In this document: in pieces, positions 22,021 to 36,353 of the stretch
Layout: every line of letters begins with the position of its first letter
Numbering within the stretch: position 1 is the stretch's first letter
Assembly (NCBI GenBank): GCA_015501055.1
Contig: JADNYV010000003.1
Span: 775,476-839,475 of the forward strand
Origin: Mucidula mucida
Lineage: Eukaryota > Basidiomycota > Agaricomycetes > Agaricales > Physalacriaceae
Reading direction: 5' to 3'
DNA length: 64,000 nt
Position numbers and translations under genes: made by a program
Notes under the pieces: generated by a model
The model's input: only the letters and a program-made list of their open reading frames with translations
The model's database searches: none
What the model was told of the DNA's origin: nothing

Positions 22021-25000
22021 ATGAACACAGGGTTGCTAATTCCTCTTACGTTCGCCAATGGACGCGACAAACCCGAGCCCATTGTTTCCGCAATAATCTC
22101 TCAGAATGGCACCGCCGTGCTTGGATGCCAGGATGGAACGTCGTTTCTTCTCCACGACTCCCCTCCGTCTTCGCAAGTGGAAGGTCCGAAATATGAGCCC
22201 AAATTCATCCGATCTTCGCGTCCCGCCAGTCCTGTCGATTCGCGTACGACATCGCGTTCAATCTCACCCGCCAGCACTTCGTCTGGCCTCGCGCCCTTCG
22301 TTGTAGCATCTCGATCCAGAATATCTTCCGGAATCACCAAGGAACAGGTCGAGGCACCCAAGAACTTTGTCGATTTCGATGAGGAGCCTGACAAGCTCAA
22401 GGACTTGCTCAAAGGCAGGCGGCCGAGCAACAAACGGGGTTCCCTCGATGCATCCGTTGCCACTCTATCCGCGGAAGCACCTCCGAAGCGCAAGGACGGC
22501 GCTTATGGTTCCCTCTTGTCCGCAAATAATTCGCCTGCGTTCACACCGGTCTCCGTCTCCGCCCCAAGTTCGCCCGTCACAAATCATCAAGCGCTCGAGT
22601 TCCAATGCCATGTCTTTCCACCCCCACGATTCGGACAACCGCAGGTTGTTGCAGACCTGATGTCGACGAATGATGATTGTTATTTGACCCTCTATGTTTC
22701 CGGGTTCGTGTCATTATCGACGGTCTTCTCTTCGACTGACTTGTGGTCAGAGATCTTTCAGTGACTTCCAGTCTCGACGGACGATGTCTTGCTATGGTTC
22801 ACATGGATGATGGACATTCAACGCATTCTCACCATGATGTATCACTGAGCGGTCGGACTCATCGACATGGAGTGTGGCTGTGGCGCTGTCTACATCGTAT
22901 TCAAGTCGCTCAGGTACTGCACAGGGCTTACTCTATGGTCATAATGATTGACCCACGACTTAGTCCACCTTTATAGTTGCCTCTGGGTCGATCAACTCAG
23001 ACATGATACCACCAGATATTGAGAATGACGATAATCAGCAACAATCTCGCCTGATTGTGTTTGAATACGCGAGGGGAGATCAAATAGGTGCTTCAAGTGT
23101 TGCCCTCACCAAGGTGGCTGAGTGGTTTGTTACGGGCACGTCTGTTGGAACCAGTCTCGATGATGGTAGGAGCATGACTCTTGCAACGTAGCGCTTCCTC
23201 ACAAATGCAAGCTCAGGTCCCGCTATCCTTCACTATGTATCATGGGAGAAACATCTCTTTTTATCATCCATTCAGCTCACAGCGGCTCCTTTGGTACAAC
23301 CATTCGAGATACCTTCACATGATCAGAGCGGACTTGCAGCGTTACCAAATCCTTTCAAGTCCAACAAGGTAGTATCTACTGAGACTGTACCGGTACAGGA
23401 GAAGGAAACTGTTGTAGAACGAATCGTTCTGCAAGACCGTCGTGACGCCGGCTTCCTGGATGTTCCTGGTATCCTTTTGGGCGTGCGAGTACGAACGATG
23501 AGCACTCTGCGTATCTTGTGCTGGTCCGATTCGCACCTTGTGGTTTGTCTCCATCAACTCCGTTTACTCGTAACCCACAAGTCCATAGGGTTTCCAATGT
23601 ATCGACACAAGCCTTCAACCAGTTTTTACTAACCAAATGGAAAACATTGAAAGTGTCGAATGGTTTACGAACGCGATCTATGCGATCGCCTTTCCGGTCC
23701 GTCTATTTCATTGGCGTATATCACTTGGTCCCATTTACATACTGCCAGGATCGAATAGAAGTCTACTCTCTCGTTACATGGACGCCGGGTTCTTTACCTG
23801 TGTACACTCCATCTCTTGTCTTATATCGTGTGTCCTCATATTTCTTTCAGCCTGGTGCACACGCTCCCGACCGGGATTCACGACCTAGTCCAGTTGGTTT
23901 CTCCTGTTGAAGCTCTGATTGTTGACCGTGGAAACGACAACGGCGAGCTTCAAGTTACGCGCATAACCTTTGACCCACTATCAAGCAACAAGATACAGCG
24001 CCGTTCCCGATGTTTGTTATACACTACTCCATTGGAATCGACATCTAGACAACGCGGCAATCTAGTGACATCGGTGTTACCATTAGACTTGGATCTCATA
24101 ATAACAGGACATGGTGCGCATCTACTCTAAGACTTGAGCTTCACTTGATGACTTCGTTGACTTTCACCAGATGATGGGCTTTTGCGAACAACATCATTCA
24201 CTCAGCTCTGTCAAGAAGAGCTATATATCTCACAGAAGACATCTGACGTTGCTCTGGATGGCAGCATCGTTAGTTTACATATTGTCCAGAATGGTCGAAC
24301 GAAAGAGCGGTACATCGTTGGGGGTGCCGACGACGGATCTATCGCGTTTTGGAATGCTGAGTACGTATGTGAGTGTGACATGAACTGATACTCATGATGT
24401 TCAGCACCTTCAAACTCAATGCACGTTGGATTGTCTTCGTGACGCCGCTGGCGCATGTATTGTATTTCAAAACTGTAGCAACGGGACCTCTTCGGGGATG
24501 TGTCCTATGTATCTCGCAGGATGGAACGATTGCTGTCTTCGTCATTGACGGATTCCAATTGTGTGTTCTGAAGACAATTTTCTATCTGTCTTTCTAACAT
24601 GAAAGACTTAGTCTCTACATCATCCCAGGCTCAGCGTTCCCTCTCATCAGGGTTTGCCTCGGTGAGGATAACCTTCTACTTATGTACGCGGATCGCCGTG
24701 CTCGGTTATGGGACATTAAAACCAAGGAGTTTTGGCGGTCCATGAATGCCGACAAAGCGGAAGAAATGCTCGGTCAGGGGGAATGGACAAATCTGTAGGC
24801 AGTGGTTCTGCAGCGTGCAAAGTACTCATGTTGACTCTTCGCTAGATCAATCGAAAATCGTGATTGTCTTCCGGACGGAACGTTGAAGGCATTGCCAAAT
24901 CAGGTTTCCAACAGTGGCAAGGTGATTTGACGAATCCAAAGAAAACTTCTAACCTCATACCATCTAGCTTCCACGCTTATCTTTCACCTCGAATGGTTCA

Positions 25001-26941
25001 TCATAGAGGCGATACAGGTCATGAAGACGATCAGTACTAGTCGAAATCAAACCCGCGTAATTTTGTCCATGCGAGATCGTCTTCGGACTTTACTTTCAGC
25101 GATTCTAACACAGGGTTTGAACAAAGGTATAGATGAGATATGTCAAGAAGACCTGGACATCCCACTTTCCTCCGTCGCAGTTGGCATAGCAAGGTATAGT
25201 TTTTACGGTGTTCCGATGACCTGCTCTCATTTTTATTAGTCACGGCGCTGTTACAACATTCGCAACGAAGTGTGCTTCTGACCGCTGGTGCATATCAGGA
25301 GACGTCACTGCATCATTGGCTCTTGCCATCACTACGGCGCTTCGTGCTCTAGGTCTTTTCGAAGGTCAGACATCCCATCTTTGATTTAGTTAGTTATAAG
25401 TTGTCTGATCGACTCGCACAGAACTTACAGATGCAACGAACACGGTGGCCTCGTTCTACGCCACCTCTCTTCCATCTGCTGTAGGCGATAAATATCAGCA
25501 CCCTAGCCTCGCCTTCTTAGCGAGGCATTGGTTGAATGGATCGCGTGCGTGTTGTTCTCCACTTATCAGCATTATCCTAAATGGCTGCGACAGACGAAAC
25601 ACGACAGAGTGCTCGGTTTCTTTTCGACGCCGCTGTGGTCCGACTAACAGAAGAAAGTGCACTGAATATTGCAGAGCAATGGCAGCATCATTGTAACCTT
25701 CCTTTCTACTCAAACTTTCTCGTGCTTACTGGGATCCAAGTACCTTGTCTGCAACCTACTGCAGACAGAGAGTCACTGCGCGCTGCGCTCTCCTTGTTCA
25801 TCTGTGGTTATTTGGCGGCCGAGAAATACAGTTTGTTTCTTACAAGGTAAGCTCAATTATTCAAGACATGGACAACTCACGAGCCACCGTTCCAGCACGC
25901 TGACGGATATTTCCAAGTCTATCCAACTCTACTTACATGACGAACAATCACTCTTTCGTGTTCTTGCCGTCGATCTCTGTTCGCGTGGCTTCCATATCTG
26001 GCAGCACTACATCGATGCCATGGAAATTTTGCGCTCACTGTTCACCCTTGCCACGGCTTCCAAGAAGGAGGCTATATCCGCTCAAAATATCGGTGCTCAA
26101 GCTCGTTCAGCCGTCTTGCAAATAGCTGGTTCGAATACGCCGCTGTTCATGACAACGTTGGGTCTCGACATTCTTAGTCCTTTCAGTGTCGAATATCGCA
26201 AGTCTGTCTTGCAGATTGTAGCGTTTTTGATTCGGAAGGTTAGTGCATTGTATGTGGCTTTCTTGATAGAGGATGCTGAAGATCAACAGCGACCCATGGT
26301 GCTGTATCCTAATCTGCCCAAACTTTTGGAGTCCGTTGTGAAATCGCTTGATCCCAACTCGACGTCTCACAGAGATGCCGTTCTCGACACTGCGACGGAG
26401 ATTTTAGGCCACGTCGTGAAAACGTACGAAACGAGCTCTCTATTCGTTCAACCTCTAATGACGCGCTGCAGATTCCCTAGTATCGACTTCCATACGGGTA
26501 CCCAACGATTGGCGGTGGGCACCAGTGAAGGCGCCCTAGTTATGTACGACCTGAAGACGGCAATCCGGCTGTACGTATTGGAAAATCACAAGAAACGAAT
26601 AGCGGCGTGCAGTTTTTCTCCTGATGGAAGACGTCTAGTTACACTGTCCCTTGAAGAGAGCGTAGTACTCGTGTGGAAAGTCGGTTCGAGTTTTTCGAGC
26701 TTCTTCAATCCTGGCGCGCCACCGAGACAAGGGCATTCTGGATCTGAGCCTTTCAAGACCCTGTCTTTCAACGTGGGCGATGAAGGTATGTTTGCTCGTT
26801 AATGCTTGTATTTGAATACTCATATCAGGAGCAGCGAAGATGACCATTGCAGATAGCTTGCGGCTAGTACAATTTGAATGGCCTGCAGAACGCAGCGTCA
26901 GACTGAAGATACGCGAGAGTGTTCTAACGTTTAGCACCTGA
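22021..26941 (+). CDS. WD40-repeat protein of the WDR7/rabconnectin-3 beta type
   Basis: Large multi-exon WD40 protein. The first repeats include AIISQNGTAVLGCQDGTSF, followed by a Ser/Pro-rich insert with SSGLAPFVVASRSR and LKDLLKGRRPSNKRGS. Later blocks are RGCVLCISQDGTIAVFVIDG and GEDNLLLMYADRRARLWD, then a helical middle (IAEQWQHHCNLPF) and a C-terminal WD pair, TGTQRLAVGTSEGALVMYDL and AACSFSPDGRRLVTLSLEES. The last exon encodes GAAKMTIADSLRLVQFEWP and ends at 26941. The C-terminal arrangement matches WDR7, partner of DMXL/Rav1 in assembling the V-ATPase. The ATG at 22021 is the first in frame. Exon joins in the middle were not all resolved. Confidence 0.75.
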
Positions 26942-27021
26942 AGATAGTACATTATCATATACATGGAATTTCCTGGCGAAAGTGAGTAACTGTGTGAACT
27001 TGATCAGAGGCAGCCTACCTG

Positions 27022-27930
27022 TCATAAAGTGTCCCCTTGGAGCTCTTCGAAACGTTTACGAGCCATGCGAACGTTGATTTTTATCGCAGCTGTCTCAACA
27101 TGGGGATTGTGAGCAACGACAAGCACGTATGTATTCCTGGTCATCTCGTCGAGAACGGCTGTAAAATCGGGGAGTTCCAGCTCAAGGGTATGAAATTCCT
27201 CTCGCACGCGTGTGCAAGAATGCTTGAATGCCTTGATGAGCTCAGAAGTACGCTCATAACGCGTCGGCATCATGTCAGTGGACGTATCTCCTTCCTGATG
27301 GGATGTGGCGATAACCAAGAAGGTGGTGCGCTCAAAGAGGACGACCTCTGCAGCGCTACAGATCTGGGCAAAGGTACGCAGGTGCTTGGTGAGCACGGCA
27401 GCGTTAGGGATGAGGGTGTGGACGATGCTGGACCAGGCTTTGTATAGCGACTCGTCGTAGATACTTGTCCCAAAAACTGTGGCGGGCGTGTCACCGGTCG
27501 CAGAGAGGAGGTCTTTTCGCTTCTTGGCAAATACGTCTGCGTGGTTCTTGACAAGGTCCATCTTGTGAACCAACAAGAAGACTCCCGCATCCTTGCTGTG
27601 CGACCGTAAGCCGTCCAGGCAGTCTCTGTAATACTCCAAATCCTTATTCATCTCTGTCGTCTCAACGTCGAAAACGTAGATCATGACGCCAACGTGCTGG
27701 AAAATGGTAGAGCGCTGCGTGGTGAGATATCCGTCCATGAATGCGTCCTGTCCGCCACAATCCCAGAGATTGAGAATTAGGTCACCGAGGAAGCGGACAT
27801 GATTCTGCTCGACGTCGATGGTGGCACCAAGACGGGCAGTCATTGAGGCAGGATTGTTGGAGAAGATCAGCGAACGCATCGACGTCTTGCCGCTGCCCGA
27901 GGCGCCCATTAGGAGGACCTTTTTCTTCAT
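27022..27930 (-). CDS. GTR1: Rag-family GTPase Gtr1 (RagA/B type)
   Basis: Vacuolar-surface GTPase that partners Gtr2 in the EGO/Ragulator system to switch TORC1 by amino-acid supply. A single exon of 302 codons from ATG 27930 begins MKKKVLLMGASGSGKTSMRS with the P-loop, followed by ATIDVEQNHVRFLGDLILNL, the switch II WDCGGQDAFMDGY, and the base-recognition HKMDLV. The C-terminal roadblock-like half includes LELELPDFTAVLDEMTRNTY. The open frame extends further upstream, but that part overlaps the divergent promoter and is not conserved, so the inner ATG is used. It ends 80 bp from the stop of the WD40 gene. Family assignment is firm. Confidence 0.93.
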   Translation of the reverse strand: MKKKVLLMGASGSGKTSMRSLIFSNNPASMTARLGATIDVEQNHVRFLGDLILNLWDCGGQDAFMDGYLTTQRSTIFQHVGVMIYVFDVETTEMNKDLEYYRDCLDGLRSHSKDAGVFLLVHKMDLVKNHADVFAKKRKDLLSATGDTPATVFGTSIYDESLYKAWSSIVHTLIPNAAVLTKHLRTFAQICSAAEVVLFERTTFLVIATSHQEGDTSTDMMPTRYERTSELIKAFKHSCTRVREEFHTLELELPDFTAVLDEMTRNTYVLVVAHNPHVETAAIKINVRMARKRFEELQGDTL

Positions 27931-28078
27931 GGTTGCTTGAAGGCAACATTTCCCGATCAAGGTCTGACCTTGACCAGTTTCCTGATTGAGCCTTAGCAGC
28001 AACGGCGGCTTCCCTCCACACGCCACGACCGTGACGAACAGTTCCCACCAACGACTCCGGTCGCGACACGTCAACGCC
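27931..28078. promoter_or_regulatory. Divergent promoter GTR1 / GDA1
   Basis: The start codons of GTR1 (-) and GDA1 (+) face away from each other 148 bp apart. No TATA box was recognised. Shared control is inferred. Confidence 0.4.
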
Positions 28079-29745
28079 ATGCTCTCGCCCCGCAGCGCCA
28101 ACTACGAGCGAATTGAAGGCGGCATGGGCCCCAGCCGCGGGATGCCACCCAAGCAACGTATCGCCTGGACGTGGAAAAAGTTTGCCATTGGCGCCGCTGT
28201 CTTAATCGGCCTCGTCTATGTCTTTGGGCCGCGCGAAAAGCGAAGTCTCCCTGGGGCGACACTAGCGTTGAGGACGACATTGACATACCGCAAGGTCAGT
28301 GTCTATAAAACACAAACAGCAGCCATTGATCCTCTCCAGACGTCTCAATACCCACTATACCCCTCACTTTACCGCCGTCTGCTACCGACTCTGGCACTAA
28401 TTCCAAACCCCCCACTCATCAGGCGCCACCCCACATTGACGATGATGAGCTACCATCGTTCGACACCGACCCGAATCCCTCTGGTACCACACACTGTCAG
28501 CTTCATATTCACATAATGTCCCCTTGTCCAGTATGCTCTTATGATTGACGCCGGCTCAACGGGCTCGCGCATTCACATCTACAAGTTTAATAATTGCAAA
28601 GCCAACCCAACCTACGAGTACGAGGTCTTCAAAATGACAAAACCTGGTCTATCATCGTACGGCGACTCCCCAGACGAGGCTGCAGCTAGTCTAGATGTCC
28701 TTTTGGACGAAGCCATGCGCGTTGTTCCCGAGAACTACCGCAAATGCGCGCCTGTCGAAGTCAAAGCTACAGCTGGGTTGCGCCTGTTAGGCGAAGCGAA
28801 GAGTGTGGCGATACTGGCCAAAGTGAAGACAGAATTGAAACGAAATATCCCTTTTCGTTTAATACGGCCGAAGTCATGGACGGGAAAGACGAGGGAGTGT
28901 ACGCTTGGATTACAGCCAACTACCTTCTCGGGACTCTCAACAGCGTGGAGAAGACGTATGCTGTCCTCGATCTTGGCGGTGCCTCTACCCAAATCGTTTT
29001 TGAGCCGAAATGGGATGACAACACAGGCCGATTGGAAGATGGAGAACACAAGTATGATTTGACCTTCAGCGGTCAGTCACATGTGCTCTACCAGCACTCT
29101 TACCTCGGATATGGATTGATGCGCGCTCGGAGACATGTTCATCAGCTGGTTGAATTCATGGATTCCCTCCGTACACCAACGTCCGGTACCATTGCCAATC
29201 CATGTCTCGCCAAAGGTACGGCCCGCGACATAGACATGGATGGGCGCCAGCTTCGGATGTCTGGTGCTGATATAGGGTCCTTCGACGCCTGCAACCGTAT
29301 TGTTGAATTGGTTATGGCCAAAGACGCCGTTTGCGAGATGAAGCCGTGCTCTTTCAACGGTGTATACCAGCCTTCGCTTCTGGACAGTTTCCCTGGGGGA
29401 AAAGTACTTCTCCTCTCATACTTTTTCGACCGTGTTGATCCTCTACTTCCGGGTGGTGAGGGCTTAACGGTGGATGGGATTGCTGAGTTGGCTCGGAGTG
29501 TCTGCCAAGGACGCAACTCTTGGTTACTCCGTTGGGGCGGCGACGCAGAGTTGATGAAGGAGCTGGACGACAGACCGGAATGGTGTTTAGACCTGACTTT
29601 CATGCATGGCCTCCTACAGTTGGGATACGAGTTCGACTCTAGCAGGGAGGTTACGATCGGCAAGAAAATAGCTGGAACAGAACTGGGTTGGTGCTTGGGC
29701 GCCACGTTAGCTATGATTGGAGGAGACTTGAAGTGTAGACAATAA
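28079..29745 (+). CDS. GDA1: Golgi guanosine diphosphatase (GDA1/CD39 family)
   Basis: Hydrolyses GDP to GMP in the Golgi lumen, feeding the GDP-mannose antiporter for protein and lipid mannosylation. It is a type II membrane protein: a short N-terminus, then an anchor near residues 38-55 (FAIGAAVLIGLVYVFG). Apyrase regions are clear: ALMIDAGSTGSRIHIYKF, KATAGLRLLG, GVYAWITANYLLGTL and VLDLGGASTQIVFEP, then GYGLMRARRHVHQLV. Introns near 28294 and 28500 lie in the stalk. Two frame slips look like lost A residues: near 28243 (KR to SPWGDTSVEDD) and near 28843 (before KYPFSFNTAEV). All conserved blocks are present on either side. Confidence 0.9.
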
Positions 29746-30142
29746 TCCAGACGGTTTCCTGCTAAAGCTACATCTACTAGTTAGTGGAATCTGATTGCGA
29801 TGGAATGTAAGTTATTGTTATCATCTCAATGCATTCGCGGAGGCGTGTCAACAATTTGCGGTATTAAGAATCCCCTTGCGGGAGATTCGGTCAAGCTTCG
29901 GGCGCAAATGACCTCGAAGCAGAGGCTGACGGCAACTGGTCGGCACTCCAATCATGTCGTTACCAATTTAATTCTCTTGGCATCTACTCCCTGTGTTTCC
30001 CTCCCGTGTCGGCGTCGTGTGCCCTGCTGGCAACGGACTCCTTGAACATTCCCATCCTCCCATTGATAAGCCCTTCGTTCAAGTTCTGACGGTGTTCCGG
30101 TGGATGGATAACATTGGATATATTAATACCACTACTGACATC
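29746..30142. other. Intergenic region between GDA1 and GH47
   Basis: Holds the GDA1 3' UTR and GH47 promoter, both plus strand. An AT-rich GATATATTAATACC around 30117-30130 lies just before the GH47 ATG. No coding frame is supported. Confidence 0.45.
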
Positions 30143-31983
30143 ATGGCGGGTGCACAACTCCTTCCGCCTCCGGTGTCGTTCTCCGCAGTGAAATCTTATG
30201 CAGCACTGCGCAGGCCACGCTGGATCGTAGCTGTCCTCATATTTTGCGGCTTTGTATGGCTCACATTCGACGTGTTCCATCCCCGCCCCCACCCCCCTTT
30301 GGATATGGACACCTTGGACCGGAGCATTGGCCACCCCCTCCACATTCCGCTGAAGCTAATACCACTAATCGTTGGCGGGCAGACAGAATCCGGGCAGCAT
30401 TCATTCATACTTACGACAATTACCTCGACACGCATTCCCCAACGACGAGCTCCGTCCCCTTACCGGACGCAATTCTTCCACGCTCAATGGTTGGGGCGTC
30501 ACATTTTACGATTCGTTAGACACGATGTGGATAATGAGGCTCCCTAATTATCTGGAGCACGCCGTCGAATACCTCAGTCACGTCCCCACCACCTCGATGT
30601 CTCTCTTTGACCAGAAACCTAACGTTTATGCTCCATTCTTTGAGACCGTCATTCGTTACCTGGGTGGGCTTCTTAGCGCATATGCCATGACTGGGCACCG
30701 CGTATTCCTTGACCGAGCTGATGAGCTGGGTACTATGCTCCTACCGGCCATGGACACGCCGTCTGGGCTTCCCATGTACGGAGTCAATACCCTGAATGGG
30801 AAGACCCGCGGTGGTTGGATGGCTGGGACGCTATGGGCGGAGGCTATGAGCTGCCAGATGGAGTTCAAGTATCTCGCGCATGTCACCGGCAAACGTGAGT
30901 ATTTCGACAAGGTGGAAGCCGTCATGAAGTTGATGGAGGACGCCAATAATCATGCTGGTACTCTCGACGAGGAGTACGCTGCGGATCCAAAGAAAGCACA
31001 AACACCCAAATCATGGTGGAGAAGGGTGTCTTTCCGACCATTTGGGACGTGAAGACCGGTTTGCCTAGGAACAGACTCTTCAGCGCCGGCGCGTACGCAG
31101 ATAGTGCTCACGAATACCTGCTGAAGCAATATCTTCTCACGGCCCAATCTGAGCCCAGGGCAATAGACCTCTATCTCGACGCAGTGGACGCTATTATGAA
31201 CAAACTTTTATACCACTCTTCCGTCCGCGATTTCATCTATGTCACCGACATCGACAGCGTTTCCGGGAAGCCGTCCCACACCTTCGAACATCTAACATGT
31301 TTCCTCCCCGGTATGCTTCGATTGGGAGTCCATTCGTTGAAACTTCCCCCAGAGAAGAAGCAGCGTCACCTATGGGTTGCACAAGGATTAGCCAAAACTT
31401 GTTGGCTCACGTACGCTGACATGCCTACCGGTATAGGTCCGGACGAAATAGTCGTGAATGGATCGAATGCTCGTCTTTGGTTAGACGTTCTAGCTGAGTC
31501 TCCAACGTCTATACCCGGGCTCAGCGAGGTACTACCAGAGCATGATCGCGCCAAGAGAGGCTACAGAATCAAGCGTGGCAACTATCTCCTGCGACCAGAG
31601 GCGCTGGAGACCTTCTACATCATGTGGAAGCTCGGCGAGGGCGACGTATGGCGGGAGCGTGGTTGGACTGTTTTCGAGGCAATAGAGAAGTATGCCCGAA
31701 CCAAATGGGCCTATGCTAGCATTGTGAACGTAGACGTCGCGGATGAGGATGTCAGCTCAAAGATGAGCTACCGAGCTACTTCCTCGCTGAGACGTACGTG
31801 TCATTCATCCTCAGATCGACGACCTGCTGAGTTGTTTCCTTCTAGGCTGAAATACCTGTACCTATGTTCGACGAGACCATCGACCTACCGTTCGAGAGCT
31901 GGGTATTCAATACAGAAGCACATCCGCTTCCTATCTTTGAGTGGTCTAAAGTAGAGAAGGAGCGTTACGGTATTCCCATCTAA
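30143..31983 (+). CDS. Class I alpha-1,2-mannosidase (GH47), copy 1
   Basis: ER/Golgi enzyme trimming mannose from N-glycans, anchored by a signal segment (WIVAVLIFCGFVWLTFDVF). The catalytic domain shows NRWRADRIRAAFIHTYDNYL, NGWGVTFYDSLDTMWIM, FETVIRYLGGLLSAYAMTG, GAYADSAHEYLLKQYLL, TFEHLTCFLPGMLRLG and YLLRPEALETFYIMWKLG. The last exon encodes WVFNTEAHPLPIFEWSKVEK with the threonine that binds calcium in this family. About five frame slips occur: poly-C near 30281-30297, about 30428, AAA at 30989-30991, about 31755 and about 31863. Each is repaired by one extra base, so they look like assembly deletions. One intron near 31794-31848 is clear. Function is assigned on the assumption that the slips are artefacts. 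Confidence 0.85.
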
Positions 31984-32040
31984 TTATTACCTGCTATTGC
32001 TATCTGTATCATATCTTCGGAGCCAGTTTGAGGGACATTT

Positions 32041-32854
32041 CTATATCATGGCATGGAAAACACAAAGCATTGCAAACATGATTGACAGTAGATAACAGAC
32101 AAAGAGACCATAAGGAAAACTGAAAGCAAGCAAGACCATGAAAGGGAATAGAAACCTATAAATAATGGGCATCCCGCAAAACAGTTCACATCTCCACCGC
32201 ACAGTGCACACTCCGTACCACCTCGGCGCGCTCTTCGGTAGCGCGCCGCACGGGTGCCTGTCTAAAGACAGGCTTCCTCCCTCACGAACAGGCACCCCCA
32301 TATCCCGCAGAAAAGGGTCTACTTTTCCCCAATTCCCGGCTGGTGGCTTGGACGGTATCGGGGGAAGTGGCTTGGAGAAGCGGGAGTACTGTCGGCGCGT
32401 CGGAGATTGCGAGTTAGTGGTGCTCTCCGGACCGAACGCCTCGATGTTGATGGTCGCCGTGCTTCGCCGCTTGGTGAATGGCAGTCGTATTGTAGGCGTC
32501 GACGCGTTCTGGTGACGCGTGCGATATTGACGCGACGCGTCTGTCACACCGCTCAGTTTATCCAACGACTGATCTCTGTTGTCCTGGATCGAGGGCGGGC
32601 GTGGAAGAGAAGCGCCGTTCTCCTTCGATTTGACGCGGCTCAAAACACGGTGTGCGGCGGGTGGCGGGGAGAGCGCCATCGGTGGCGAGATGTTAGCCAA
32701 CTGCGCTTGCAGCGGCATTGATCGCGACTTCCGAACAGTTTGCTTGTCCGTGGAGGCGGTCGATGGCGTTCTGACGATACTTGTAAGTCGAATCAGCACC
32801 ATTTTAAGAAGGTAGGCTAACGCACCTCTTAAAGACCTTGCGCAGACGATCCAT
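32041..32854 (-). CDS. Hypothetical Pro/Ser/Arg-rich protein
   Basis: Exon 1 from ATG 32854 encodes MDRLRKVFKR; a roughly 45-nt intron is removed to give SIVRTPSTASTDKQTVRKS. The remaining 240 residues are basic and disordered (LPRPPSIQDNRDQ, SRFSKPLPPIPSKPPAGNWG), with a hydrophobic C-terminus (FLFPFMVLLAFSFPYGLFV) that could be a membrane anchor or the result of reading past a shorter true end. The LPPIPSKP motif resembles an SH3-binding site. The amphipathic basic start may bind membranes. No known family; expression needs confirming. Confidence 0.5.
32225..32297. repeat. Cluster of three short inverted repeats
   Basis: Stem GGCGCGC (32225-32231) pairs with GCGCGCC (32241-32247). GCCTGTCT (32256-32263) pairs with AGACAGGC (32266-32273) over a two-base loop. 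GGGTGCCTGT (32252-32261) can instead pair with ACAGGCACCC (32288-32297). All lie inside the hypothetical minus-strand gene. Confidence 0.6.
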
Positions 32855-33860
32855 GATATTCGCTCTTTGTGTTACGATTTCAATTGTCGACTTTACTAGG
32901 GGTCGCTTCGACCATTCCACTGTCCTATATATACGTAAATCCATGCATTCTCTACATTGCTCGACCGGTTGTGGCTCAAGCCCATTGTCGACCGAATTTG
33001 GACAGTGACACTGTGGACCACCAATGTTGGTGGATGATTGATTGTCTCGCGGCCCCTAGTGCATTGACCTATCAAGCGCACAAAGGAGAGAGTTGGGTAA
33101 AGACTGTCTGTACGGTTTGGAGGAATCCTCATTCCCTCCGACCTTAGTACTGAGCTACACAACATTCAACAGCTATGATCTAGCTGGCGTAGCGATTACT
33201 CAGTGATCAGTCAGTGGCCAGAGGATCCCGTGCTGATTTAAATATTCACAGCGTAGCTCAACTAGTACCATCACTACCTCAGCCGACTCGATTCGTCGTT
33301 TTCTCGAGGATGCTATCGAAACTCGCTTCCTCTCTTCTCAGTGTATGGTCGGGCCACGTCACGTTAATGGAACCTCACCTAGACAGATTACACATGCAAC
33401 CTCGACGGCCATTTAAACCCGCGCCTTCGTGCTGAGGTGTAGTGCGATCTTCCAGATTCACCACCAATATTCTCAAACTTACGTGTGTAGTCATCACGAC
33501 GACGGCCTAAGCGAAGACAAGACATTCTTCAGGAACGAGATGGTCCACCTACATGTCGGAGTTTGTTGAACCGAGTTCAGCTGCCTTCGGTGACTTCAGT
33601 GGCCCGGTGTAACATCGGTTAGAAGCCTTGCGTATGCGGCTCTGTGCCCGTACACCTCGAGCTCGAGTTGATCTATAAACAGACGTCGTTGACGTGACAT
33701 GCTGTCTTCCTGTTCTACCAACTGTGGCATTAACTCGCATCCTTACAGAACGATCTAAGAATCACAACGGCCCTGGGCCCTGTCAACGAATAGTGTCTAT
33801 AATTCAAGTTGGTACATCAGGTCAGATAAATTTATTTCTACGTTACCGGGTACATAGGCT
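32855..33860. other. Intergenic region upstream of the hypothetical gene
   Basis: About 1 kb between the start of the hypothetical gene (-) and the stop of the SPE3-LYS9 fusion (-). A TATATATAC element near 32926-32934 could serve the hypothetical gene. Short frames on both strands lack family resemblance. Nothing else is seen. Confidence 0.45.

Positions 33861-36353
<2,493 letters not shown>

Noticed and set aside
22101..22493. 130-codon minus-strand open frame
   Set aside because: Mirror of the Ser/Pro-rich insert of the WD40 gene; no independent support.
29142..29705. 187-codon minus-strand open frame
   Set aside because: Antisense to the intact apyrase-family exon of GDA1; no motif of its own.
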